Source: Candidatus Methanophagales archaeon
Lineage (GTDB): Archaea > Halobacteriota > Syntropharchaeia > Alkanophagales > Methanospirareceae
Assembly: GCA_023131215.1 (NCBI GenBank)
Contig: JAGLZV010000166.1
Span: 1-15,976, forward strand
Length of the DNA stretch: 15,976 bases
Direction: 5' to 3'
Position 1 is the first letter of the stretch. Each line of letters opens with the position of its first letter. Below are positions 6,332 through 14,238 of this stretch, piece after piece. Below the pieces are notes generated by a model, which saw only the letters and a program-made list of their open reading frames with translations, was not told where the DNA came from and did no database searches. The position numbers and the translations under genes are program-made.

Positions 6332-8206
6332 ATGAGAAGAGGCGGAAGTGTGTGTCTTTGCGTATTGCTATTAGCCTGTGTTTTGTTAATAATGCCTGCT
6401 TCAGCAAGTTACCCGATGTTTCATTACGATGTGGAAAGGACTGGAAATTTTACTGATGGTGGACCACCGACAGCAGAGATTTTATGGAAAACTGAAATAA
6501 CAGGTTTAGTTGGTGCATCGCCTATTATTTGGAATGGAAATGTCTATGTGACAAATTGGTTTGGATGGGGAGAATGGAATCCTGGGTTATACTGTGTAAA
6601 CGCAAGTAATGGTAATATTGTTTGGAGAAATGAAAACATAACCGGGGCATCAAGTGTGGCAATCTACAATGGAGTGCTTTTCATTGGTTCTCAATCAGGA
6701 AACTTTTCTTGTGTGAATGCAACAACTGGAAACATAATTTGGAGTAAAAAAATAGAGAACAACCCGGGCTGGTATGGGATAGCTTCCTCACCCTTGATAT
6801 ACAATGAAAAAGTCTACATAACAACTTTTTCCAGTGGTGCTTTGCATTGCTTTGATATTAGTGGAACTGAGCTTTGGAATATTACAACAGGGAATGAAAT
6901 ATCATGTTTTACATCTCCAGCGGCATATGAAGGCTTGATCTTCTTTGCTGGAAATTCAACGGGAAATGCATTATATTGTGTGAACGAAAACGGCATTCGA
7001 GAATGGACTTTTAGTATCGGCGAGAAGATAATAAATACACCCTCCATAGACAACGAGAATGTATATTTTGCCACGTCATCGAAGCTTTATGCTGTTAATA
7101 TAACAAGTCACACTGAAGTCTGGAACGTTTCGTTCAGTGGCACTATGTCAATAGCCGCACTGTCTTACGGTAAAGTTTTCATAGGCTCAAAAGACGGGAA
7201 TTTGTACTGCTTTAATGCAACAACTGGGAACTTGCTTTGGGAATTTGAAACTTATGAAGCTCCTTTAGGTGGGAAAATCGATTCTTCTCCAGCCGTTGCT
7301 AATGGCATTGTTTACTTTGGAACTAACTGGGGAGGAACTACAGCTAACGGAACTATTTATGCCGTAAATGTGTCTAATGGTGAGCTTGTATGGGCATATA
7401 GCCCGCCCAATTATATCATGTCATCCCCTTTTATTTACGGTGGCAAACTTTATATTGGAGCTGATGATGGGTACTTGTATTGCTTTGGGCACATTTCCAC
7501 AATTTGGGAAGGTGGTGTGAGTTTATTGCCGGGTAATATAACGATAACGCTAAAAGATGGGAATACAACGGAAATAAACGGGTTATCTACTTTATCAGCT
7601 TTAGTAAAGGCATCTGAATTTGGAGGGTTTAATGTGACAATTGCTAATACAACATATGGATTATACGTTGAATCTGTTGCAGATATTCCGGCTGAAGGGC
7701 TTTGTGGATGGATGTATTTGGTAAATTATCCTCACGAAGGGTCTCCTACGATAGGGGCTGATAAATACATTCTTTCAGATGGAGACGTTGTACACTGGTA
7801 TTACGGATGCTATGACCCACAAACGTGGGAACCTTCAACTCCAGCAGAATCTGAACATGTAATAAAAATTGGAGTTCAAGTTCCGGATAAAATCTACATC
7901 TCGGAGTTGAACGTTACAGATGGGGGAAGAGGAGGCAACGCAACTGCTTGGGTCAATGTAACCGCCTTAGCAGATGGATGGTATGTGATTGTTGTGAGCG
8001 GAGTAAATAAAAATGGAGAAGCGATTGCAGGCATTTCAACACTCAGACTGGCAGCAAGTGATTCGGTAAGATTGCCTGCGATAATTCCGATTCCGCAACA
8101 GGTGCAGACCGGGAACTACAAGCTTTATGCTGGAGTTTACAGACTCGATGACTATCCAAACACTATCCTTCATTGGTATGGTTATGACACATGCAAGGTG
8201 AGTTAA
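6332..8206 (+). CDS. Secreted PQQ-type beta-propeller protein with DUF4430 (transcobalamin-like) domain
   Basis: A 624-residue secreted protein. ATG 6332 is chosen over the upstream in-frame TTG at 6254 because GGGGGT precedes it and it opens a clear signal peptide (residues 1-26, cut near ASA/SYP). Residues about 30-390 are a beta-propeller of PQQ-type blades, with recurring units such as LYCVNASNGNIVW, CVNATTGNIIW, LYCFNATTGNLLW and IYAVNVSNGELVW. Residues about 393-493 are a DUF4430 domain, the fold of the transcobalamin C-terminal beta domain, with GWMYLVN, GADKY and DGDVVHWYYG. The final 110 residues look like a further beta-sandwich and have no anchor. About 19 N-x-S/T sequons suggest heavy glycosylation. 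Quinoprotein enzyme activity is not supported; the propeller is more likely a binding or scaffold domain. A corrinoid ligand is inferred from the neighbours. The next gene starts 1 bp after its stop. Confidence 0.88.
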   Translation: MRRGGSVCLCVLLLACVLLIMPASASYPMFHYDVERTGNFTDGGPPTAEILWKTEITGLVGASPIIWNGNVYVTNWFGWGEWNPGLYCVNASNGNIVWRNENITGASSVAIYNGVLFIGSQSGNFSCVNATTGNIIWSKKIENNPGWYGIASSPLIYNEKVYITTFSSGALHCFDISGTELWNITTGNEISCFTSPAAYEGLIFFAGNSTGNALYCVNENGIREWTFSIGEKIINTPSIDNENVYFATSSKLYAVNITSHTEVWNVSFSGTMSIAALSYGKVFIGSKDGNLYCFNATTGNLLWEFETYEAPLGGKIDSSPAVANGIVYFGTNWGGTTANGTIYAVNVSNGELVWAYSPPNYIMSSPFIYGGKLYIGADDGYLYCFGHISTIWEGGVSLLPGNITITLKDGNTTEINGLSTLSALVKASEFGGFNVTIANTTYGLYVESVADIPAEGLCGWMYLVNYPHEGSPTIGADKYILSDGDVVHWYYGCYDPQTWEPSTPAESEHVIKIGVQVPDKIYISELNVTDGGRGGNATAWVNVTALADGWYVIVVSGVNKNGEAIAGISTLRLAASDSVRLPAIIPIPQQVQTGNYKLYAGVYRLDDYPNTILHWYGYDTCKVS

Positions 8207-8207
8207 A

Positions 8208-9620
8208 ATGAAAATATTGGCGGGATTTTCGATTTTTTTTGTTTGCTTGCTCCTTATCTCGGCAATACCAACCGCTTCGGCATTGGAGATCATAAACGTA
8301 GAAGGAGAATACGTCAACGAGCAGGTAAAAGTAACGCTGGATAAATCTGCATTCGTAGTTTTCAGAATGAATAATGGCACGCCAATATATGCTCAAGGTG
8401 AGGAAGTCTATTTTATTCCACGAGTTAAGGGCGAATTGAATATCAAAGCCTTAGCAGGGGAAGAGGGGGCTACTGGATTTGTATCAATTGTCGAGAAGCC
8501 AAGTGATGGTGACAGTGAAGATGACAACGGAGGAATCACATACTGGTGGGACGGTAGCGTTACGTTACCCTCTGGGACTTTCACTAAAACAGCGTTTAAC
8601 ACCACCAAAACATACTCAATAAGTTGGCGGACAGCATTAGGAGCACTCGAAGCAGCATCTCGAAAAGGTAGTGGATTCGATTACAAAATCGAAGAAACAA
8701 CTTGGGGTCCCTTTGTTTATTCTATTGAGGATAAGAAGAAATACGACGAAGGTGAAACCTCTGGTTGGATGTACCAAGTGAATGGAGAGACTCCAATGGT
8801 CGGTGCACACGACTATTCGGTAAATATAAGAGATGAAATAATATGGTATTTCTCAAAGAGCATGGACACAACACCTTTGACTTCTTCGAGGGTGCTGAGG
8901 ATAAGAATTGTGAGTTCAGGCGGAGGAGGGGATAATGGTGGCAACGGTGATGGCGATACCTCGCCAACTTCCACCATTACACCAATTAAAGAGACCGGAA
9001 AAATCAAACTCATCGAAGCGGGTGGAAATGCATCTCTTACGTTTAATAAAACAGAAATTACGAAAATCGCGATTAACGCCAACAACACCATTCGCAATGC
9101 CGAAGTTACGATTCAGCAGATTGAGAAAAGACCTGAAAATATCACAAACGTTTCCGGAATGCCTTATTGCTACTTCAACATAACCACAACCAATTTAACA
9201 GATGCTAACATAACCAATGCAACCATCGAATTCAAAGTAAACAAGAGCTGGCTAAACGAGAGTGACATAGCCGAAGCAACAATCACGTTAAACAGATACA
9301 GCGATATAAATAATAACTGGAGTGCGTTACCAACCTCAAAGATTAAAGAAGATAACGCATCGTTGTATTTTGAAGCAGAAACACTCGGTTTCTCATTATT
9401 CGCAATATCAGGCGAGGAAAAAACAGTAATATCTCCCGCAACATTAACTCCTTCGCCAGCTCTAACACCGAAACTCACACATCCACCTGCGACAGCACCA
9501 GCATCAACACCATCAGCATTAATTCCAAGGATAAAATGGATTATCATAACCGCAGTAGTTGTCGCTTTACTATTAATCGCATTGGTCGCATACTTGATGC
9601 TTAGAGTGAGAAAAGAATGA
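8208..9620 (+). CDS. Membrane-anchored surface protein with DUF4430 and PGF-pre-PGF domains
   Basis: A 470-residue exported protein. The signal peptide is residues 1-25. Residues 26-97 form a small beta domain. A DUF4430 (transcobalamin-like C-terminal) domain spans about 113-216, with RTALGALEAAS (141-151), GWMYQVNGE (186-194) and DEIIWYFS (209-216). A Gly/Asp linker follows (237-251). A PGF-pre-PGF domain spans about 262-401, with ITKIAINANNTIRNAEVTI, SWLNESDI and the ETLGFSLFAISGEE end. A Pro/Thr/Ala linker (408-440) leads to a membrane helix (442-465) and a basic RVRKE tail. About 14 N-glycosylation sequons are present. The ATG lies 1 bp after the previous stop, with GGTGAG upstream. The likely role is capture of a ligand, inferred to be a corrinoid, at the cell surface next to the alpha/alpha-barrel protein. 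Its stop overlaps the next start (ATGA). Confidence 0.88.
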   Translation: MKILAGFSIFFVCLLLISAIPTASALEIINVEGEYVNEQVKVTLDKSAFVVFRMNNGTPIYAQGEEVYFIPRVKGELNIKALAGEEGATGFVSIVEKPSDGDSEDDNGGITYWWDGSVTLPSGTFTKTAFNTTKTYSISWRTALGALEAASRKGSGFDYKIEETTWGPFVYSIEDKKKYDEGETSGWMYQVNGETPMVGAHDYSVNIRDEIIWYFSKSMDTTPLTSSRVLRIRIVSSGGGGDNGGNGDGDTSPTSTITPIKETGKIKLIEAGGNASLTFNKTEITKIAINANNTIRNAEVTIQQIEKRPENITNVSGMPYCYFNITTTNLTDANITNATIEFKVNKSWLNESDIAEATITLNRYSDINNNWSALPTSKIKEDNASLYFEAETLGFSLFAISGEEKTVISPATLTPSPALTPKLTHPPATAPASTPSALIPRIKWIIITAVVVALLLIALVAYLMLRVRKE

Positions 9621-10846
9621 GAGAGATGATAAAGGTATTGCTTAGTTTTAGCCTGCTTTTAGTTCTAATGCTAAGCATACCTACATCCGCATCTATAACC
9701 AACCACCAGCATTATCCCCTAAACCAAAATGATGTCGAAATACAGAATGCGCTGGATTATCTCCATACTTTGCAAAATAACGACGGAGGATTCAGTAATC
9801 CCGATGAGGAAAGTGCGGTTAGCAATACACAATGGACGATCATGGCAATAGTGGCTGCTGGAGAAGACCCACACGAATGGAAGGACAATAGTCATTCCCC
9901 GATAGACTACTTGCGAGGGAATGCAAATAATTTAACTGGTTCAACGGATTATGAACGGATGATTCTCGCTTTGGTTGCAGCAGAAGAGGATCCAAGAGAT
10001 TTTGCAGGAAAGGATTTTGTGGCGGAACTAAAGAAAGAATATTTGAAAGATAATGGTCAGTTCAGCGATTTTACATACACTACCATCTGGGGAATCTTGG
10101 CTCTTTCTTCTGTAGGCGAAGATGTTTCAACGTCTGTGAAATGGTTAAAAAGTCAGCAGAATGATGATGGCGGATTTGCATGGGTGCCCGGTGAAAAAAG
10201 CGATTATGATGACACAGCGGCTGCAATAGAGGCATTGATTGCTGCCGGTGAAAATCCTGATTCAAAAGTGATAAAAGACGCTTTGGAATATTTAAAAACA
10301 GGGCTGAATACTGACGGCGGCTTCAAATTCTTTGGAACATCTCCCTCTAACGCAGCTTCCGATGCGTGGGTTGTCCAAGCCATTGTAGCGTGCGGGCAAG
10401 ACCCTTTAGAATGGACTGAAAACAATAATAATCCCATAGACCACCTCTTAAGCCTTCAGCAGTCCGACGGCTCCTTTAATTATACCTCATACATAAAATC
10501 AAACCCCGGCTATATGACCGTATGCGCTATCATGGCATTGCTCGGTAGCCCCTATCCCATAAAACCACCATTACACTCAAAGTCAACACCAGCACCAACA
10601 CCAGCAATACTAACACCAACGCCTACTGTTACGCCTACAACAAGCACAAGCACCCCTGCACCAGCATCTACACCGTTACAACCCACACCTACTGCAACTG
10701 CATCTGCACCCGCACTAACAACAGAAACATCTCCCGCATCTAATGCTGACACAGAAGTACCAGGGTTTGGCTTTTTATTTGGCATCATCGGATTATCAGC
10801 GGCAGTATTTGTATTTGTAATACTTCGCATAAGTAAAAAACCATGA
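9617..10846 (+). CDS. Alpha/alpha-barrel (prenyltransferase-like repeat) surface protein with PGF-CTERM anchor
   Basis: A 409-residue exported protein. After a signal peptide (1-26), residues about 38-312 form helical-pair repeats of the terpenoid cyclase/prenyltransferase alpha/alpha-barrel class. The hallmark QxxDGGF turns are at 53-59 (QNNDGGF), 181-187 (QNDDGGF), 231-236 (NTDGGF) and 281-287 (QQSDGSF), alternating with A-AIEALIAAGENP helices. This is the fold of the N-terminal domain of transcobalamin and intrinsic factor. A Pro/Thr-rich stalk (320-378) leads to VPGFG (381-385), a hydrophobic helix and RISKKP, which together form a PGF-CTERM signal for archaeosortase A. DYDDTA (196-201) recalls the cyclase acid motif but also suits these repeats generally. 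It overlaps both neighbours by 4 nt. Inferred role: a surface corrinoid-binding subunit acting with the DUF4430 proteins. An enzyme role is less likely. Confidence 0.85.
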   Translation: MREMIKVLLSFSLLLVLMLSIPTSASITNHQHYPLNQNDVEIQNALDYLHTLQNNDGGFSNPDEESAVSNTQWTIMAIVAAGEDPHEWKDNSHSPIDYLRGNANNLTGSTDYERMILALVAAEEDPRDFAGKDFVAELKKEYLKDNGQFSDFTYTTIWGILALSSVGEDVSTSVKWLKSQQNDDGGFAWVPGEKSDYDDTAAAIEALIAAGENPDSKVIKDALEYLKTGLNTDGGFKFFGTSPSNAASDAWVVQAIVACGQDPLEWTENNNNPIDHLLSLQQSDGSFNYTSYIKSNPGYMTVCAIMALLGSPYPIKPPLHSKSTPAPTPAILTPTPTVTPTTSTSTPAPASTPLQPTPTATASAPALTTETSPASNADTEVPGFGFLFGIIGLSAAVFVFVILRISKKP

Positions 10847-12042
10847 TAAGGACAAGAAAAATCATAATAGTGCTGGCATTACTTCTTCTGTTGTTTATCA
10901 CCCTTTCTCTGTTATTTGGTGGCTACATAGATATAAATGTAAGCCATTCATCACAGAAATTATCAGCCGTATCACCTCCAAATGGCACTACAAACGTTTC
11001 CGTTGCCACAAAGATAAGTGCTACTTTCTCTGATGCGATAAATCGATCTTCAATAGAAAAAGATTTTTCCATAACGCCTCCTGTGAAGGGCTCATTTTAT
11101 TGGTGCGGTAATACGGTGACTTTCGTTCCTTGCAGAAGCCTGGCGTATAACACCACATATACGATAAATATAAACGAAGATTCATGGCAATTCAAAACCG
11201 CCAGAAAAGGTTTTCCTATAATGATCGTTGATGATCTTGGATATAGCATTACGATGACAGAGGAGCCGGAAAGGATCATTTCTTTAGCACCTTCCAACAC
11301 TGAGATACTTTTTGCTTTGGGATCGGGGGACAAAGTGGTTGGCGTGACTGAGTATTGTAATTATCCGGAAGAAACAAAAGGAAAGAATAAGGTTGGTGAT
11401 TACAGCACGCCTAATATCGAAAGGGTGATTAAGCTCGAACCCGACCTTGTTTTAGCTGCTCATGGTAATCTAATAGGAACTGTTGAAGCGCTGAAAAGGT
11501 TGAATCTCACAGTTGTTGGCATAAAATCAGGTAATTTAGATGAGATACTTTATGATATTAGATTGGTTGGCGAAATTACCGGACAATCCGATAATGCCTC
11601 AGTCTTAGTCGCGGATATGGCGCAAAGGATAGAAGCAACAGAAGGGAGGATAAAAGAATTAAATTTCGAAGAAAAGCCCACAGTCCTTCACATAATCTGG
11701 CACGACCCGATTTGGGTAGCAGGTAAAGGAACATTTGAGGATGAGCTAATAAGGAAGAGTGGCGGTGTCAATGGTGCCTCTGTCAGAGGATATAAGGCAA
11801 TTTCTTTGGAAAAAGTAATAAAAATGAATCCCGATGTTATAATCACTCCTTCGGGGACTGGAATGGGCTTTGCTAAAACAAACTTTACATACGAATATAT
11901 AATTAGTGAGCCACGATTAAAGAGCGTTAATGCAGTTAGTGATAATAGAGTATATGTGATAGATGCGGACATCGTTTGTCGTGCGGGCCCAAGGATAGTG
12001 GATGCCTTGGAAGAAATGGCAGAGATGATACATCCAGAGTAA
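10843..12042 (+). CDS. btuF: BtuF-like substrate-binding protein with N-terminal membrane anchor and Ig-like domain
   Basis: A 399-residue ABC-transporter binding protein. Residues 6-26 form an uncleaved-looking membrane helix. Residues about 38-120 are a Big_5/Ig-like domain (SPPNGTTNVSVATKISATFSD...), with Cys88 and Cys97 as a possible disulfide. Residues about 140-397 are a type III (PF01497) binding domain: RIISLAPSNTEILFALG (144-160), GDYSTPNIERVIKLEPDLVLA (185-205), and RAGPRIVDALEEMAEM (380-395), which corresponds to the ASPRI region of E. coli BtuF. This family also binds haem and siderophores; corrinoid specificity is inferred from the archaeal-BtuF-like C-terminus and the transcobalamin-like neighbours. 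It overlaps the previous gene by 4 nt. Confidence 0.85.
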   Translation: MIRTRKIIIVLALLLLLFITLSLLFGGYIDINVSHSSQKLSAVSPPNGTTNVSVATKISATFSDAINRSSIEKDFSITPPVKGSFYWCGNTVTFVPCRSLAYNTTYTININEDSWQFKTARKGFPIMIVDDLGYSITMTEEPERIISLAPSNTEILFALGSGDKVVGVTEYCNYPEETKGKNKVGDYSTPNIERVIKLEPDLVLAAHGNLIGTVEALKRLNLTVVGIKSGNLDEILYDIRLVGEITGQSDNASVLVADMAQRIEATEGRIKELNFEEKPTVLHIIWHDPIWVAGKGTFEDELIRKSGGVNGASVRGYKAISLEKVIKMNPDVIITPSGTGMGFAKTNFTYEYIISEPRLKSVNAVSDNRVYVIDADIVCRAGPRIVDALEEMAEMIHPE

Positions 12043-12122
12043 TGCACCTTCTTGCACGTGAGCATTTTAATTTTAAGAAAGTATTTGAAGCGGAATAAAG
12101 AAGTGAAGGAATAAAGCGTATT

Positions 12123-13199
12123 GTGAGAAAAAAGATGGTAAAGACAAAAACAGCATATTTTAAAAAATTTATCCAGTGGAAAATGATCATGGTTTACTTA
12201 GTCGCTATTTTAGGCGCGACCATAGTGCTAACAACGGCAATCGGCAACGTTTATATATCGCCGCTGGAAATAGTTTCTTTATTTGGAAGCAAACTGCATC
12301 TCTGCGAGGCGTCTTCTGTTCCTGATGAAACAATAATCTTCATGGTAAGAATACCGAGGATATTTTTGGGATTATTGGTTGGTCTCGCACTGGCAACTGC
12401 CGGTACAGCAATGCAAGGATTATTTAAAAATCCTATGGCAGACCCATACATAATAGGGATATCGTCAGGAGCCGCAGTTGGAGCTGTTCTTTCGATAACT
12501 TTACTCCTAAATTTCTTATCGGTTTACACCACACCGTTCATGGCTTTCTTAGGTGCCATGTTCGCCACCTTTCTGGTCTATAACATTGCGAAGGTGGGAG
12601 GAAGAATACCGGTAGATACTTTGTTACTCACGGGAATAGCCGTTTCCTTCTTCTTATCTGCTATTTTATCTTTCATGATGTGGAACAGCCCTGAAGGTGG
12701 TTTACACGAGATTTTTAATTGGCTTATGGGTGGATTACTCCCATCTGCTAACTGGACAAAAGTGGAAATAATAGTACTACCCATTCTCGCAAGTTTTATC
12801 CTAATATTATTCTTTGCACGAGACTTAAACGCAATGCTCCTTGGAGAAGAATCAGCACAGACACTGGGTATAAATGTGGAGAACGTGAAGAAAATTCTGT
12901 TGGTTCTTGCAGCATTCATTACCGCTGCTGCCGTCTCCTTCGCGGGAACTATTGGCTTTGTGGGTTTGATAATCCCGCACATTACGAGAATTCTCGTTGG
13001 ACCAGACCATCGAATTCTTTTTCCCGCTTCCGCTTTGGTAGGAGGTATCTTCTTGGCTTGGATGGATGCACTAATTCGTTTTTTGGATATGATGCTGTCC
13101 ATAGGAGAAATGCCAGTTGGAATAATCACGGCTTTCTTTGGTGCTCCTTTCTTTATTTATCTGCTCAGGAAAAGGAAAAGTGGACATTATTACGGGTAA
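12123..13199 (+). CDS. btuC: BtuC-like permease (FecCD family)
   Basis: A 358-residue polytopic permease of the type II ABC importer FecCD/BtuC family. Family blocks are VRIPRIFLGLLVGLALA (75-91), MQGLFKNPMADPYIIGISSGA (97-117), GTIGFVGLIIPHITRILVGPDHR (275-297) and GEMPVGIITAFFGAPFFIYLL (328-348). About ten membrane helices fit the sequence. The start is ambiguous: GTG at 12123 or ATG at 12135, the latter with GTGAG about 12 nt upstream. It follows btuF by 80 bp, a gap that holds a GGAATAAAG direct repeat (12092-12100 and 12108-12116) but no clear TATA box, so it may still belong to the same transcript. No ATPase (btuD) gene follows, because the convergent ATP synthase genes begin after a terminator hairpin. 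Confidence 0.9.
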   Translation: MRKKMVKTKTAYFKKFIQWKMIMVYLVAILGATIVLTTAIGNVYISPLEIVSLFGSKLHLCEASSVPDETIIFMVRIPRIFLGLLVGLALATAGTAMQGLFKNPMADPYIIGISSGAAVGAVLSITLLLNFLSVYTTPFMAFLGAMFATFLVYNIAKVGGRIPVDTLLLTGIAVSFFLSAILSFMMWNSPEGGLHEIFNWLMGGLLPSANWTKVEIIVLPILASFILILFFARDLNAMLLGEESAQTLGINVENVKKILLVLAAFITAAAVSFAGTIGFVGLIIPHITRILVGPDHRILFPASALVGGIFLAWMDALIRFLDMMLSIGEMPVGIITAFFGAPFFIYLLRKRKSGHYYG

Positions 13200-13205
13200 C
13201 AACGT

Positions 13206-13229
13206 AAACTTTTTGCTTGCAAAAAGTTT
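13206..13229. terminator. Hairpin between convergent btuC-like and atpF genes
   Basis: A perfect 10-bp inverted repeat: AAACTTTTTG (13206-13215) pairs with CAAAAAGTTT (13220-13229) around the 4-base loop CTTG. It lies in the 29-bp space between two convergent stops, and each strand carries a T5 run. A bidirectional terminator is the simplest reading. It touches the first base of the atpF stop codon. Confidence 0.55.
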
Positions 13230-13552
13230 CACTTAATCGCAACTCCCACTGCACGTTTTATCAGCTGCCCTATCTCGTCAATCTCCTTCTCCATCGGTCC
13301 TTTCTTGTTCGGCACTTCAACGATAATAGGTATTATGCCCTTTTTCTTCGTATTTATCTCCCTTATCTTTTCTCTGTTCCTTGCTTCGGCGGCAAGCTTT
13401 TCGTTTATGATCACAATAGCAACTCCATCCTTTGCCAATTTATCTAACACACGAACGACATCTTCTCCTCCCTCAGAATATTCATACACTTCTTTTACTC
13501 CCGCAAGCCTGAAACCCGTAGCTGTTTCAGGGTCGCCAATTACTGCAATCAT
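13229..13552 (-). CDS. atpF: A-type ATP synthase subunit F
   Basis: A 107-residue central-stalk subunit of the archaeal A1AO ATP synthase. MIAVIGDPETATGFRLAGV (1-19) is the family N-terminus, and IIPIIVEVPNKKGP (73-86) followed by IGQLIKRAVG (93-102) matches the C-terminal part. Length is typical (about 100-110). The ATG at 13552 overlaps the subunit E stop as ATGA, indicating translational coupling. It is the last gene of this short minus-strand operon and ends at the hairpin shared with the convergent btuC-like gene. Confidence 0.93.
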   Translation of the reverse strand: MIAVIGDPETATGFRLAGVKEVYEYSEGGEDVVRVLDKLAKDGVAIVIINEKLAAEARNREKIREINTKKKGIIPIIVEVPNKKGPMEKEIDEIGQLIKRAVGVAIK

Positions 13553-14208
13553 TTTGTAAAAAGCTTTTTCACTATCTCCTCTCTTAAGCCGGTGGAAAAA
13601 CGTGCTATTCGCTGCTCAAAAGTATTATTCACCTCTATTTTCCCATCTTTTCCTCTTACAATGACTCCTCCTGCTGACTTTATCCTTTCACCTGATAGTG
13701 ATAAGCGAACATTCACACCCCCTACGCTTATTTCATCAGATATTTTTTTTAGCATATCTGTCTTCACAAAAGATGCATCTGCATCCTCCTCGTTGAGCAT
13801 TACTTCCAATTCGCTGCTTGCGCTACTCCCAGCGATTATACTCAGTGCAGCATCCTTTATCAAACCAGTTAAGATATTTGAATACGAGTTACCTTTGAAA
13901 CCCCCCGTTCTTACTTCCCTTATTCTATTCATTGCTTTTTCTAACGCTTTTCCTATCATCTCTTCCTCTGCATCCCATCTGAGCTTTCTCGCATTTAATC
14001 GTGCGGCTCTGACTATTCGCTCCTTCTCCTCAACACCTTTCCTTTCCTCAGCCTCGATAAAATTCTTCTTTTGAAGTTCTATCTCTTCTCTCGCTTCTTT
14101 GATTATCCTCTCCGCATTTTCCTTCGCTTCGCTCATTATTTTCTCGCATTCTGCATTTGCTTCGTCTTTTATCTTCTCTACTATCTCTTTCGCACCCAAA
14201 CGAATCAC
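13549..14208 (-). CDS. atpE: A-type ATP synthase subunit E
   Basis: A 219-residue peripheral-stalk subunit. Residues about 4-95 form a long charged helix (IVEKIKDEANAECEKIMSEA and following) that coils with subunit H. The C-terminal globular part carries the family signature SAGGVIVRGKDGKIEVNNTF (178-197) and EQRIARF, which bind the A3B3 head. The coordinates use GTG at 14208, but the TTG at 14197-14199 is probably the true start: GAGGTGAT lies a few bases upstream of it, and the product would begin MGAKEIVEKI, like many homologues. The gene begins about 30 bp after subunit H; that gap carries a partial hairpin-repeat copy on this strand. Confidence 0.92.
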   Translation of the reverse strand: MIRLGAKEIVEKIKDEANAECEKIMSEAKENAERIIKEAREEIELQKKNFIEAEERKGVEEKERIVRAARLNARKLRWDAEEEMIGKALEKAMNRIREVRTGGFKGNSYSNILTGLIKDAALSIIAGSSASSELEVMLNEEDADASFVKTDMLKKISDEISVGGVNVRLSLSGERIKSAGGVIVRGKDGKIEVNNTFEQRIARFSTGLREEIVKKLFTK

Positions 14209-14238
14209 CTCAAACCTTTCTTTTTCTAAAAAGTTTTA

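Noticed and set aside
6332..8206. PQQ-dependent dehydrogenase
   Set aside because: Only the blade repeats are shared. Length, the secreted DUF4430 fusion and the lack of visible catalytic motifs argue against a quinoprotein enzyme.
12578..13129. 183-codon open frame on the minus strand
   Set aside because: It lies fully inside the btuC-like gene, whose conserved motifs are unmistakable. The antisense translation is low-complexity and has no recognisable domain.
13592..14074. 160-codon + strand open frame
   Set aside because: Antisense to atpE; serine/phenylalanine-rich translation mirrors its Glu/Lys-rich codons.
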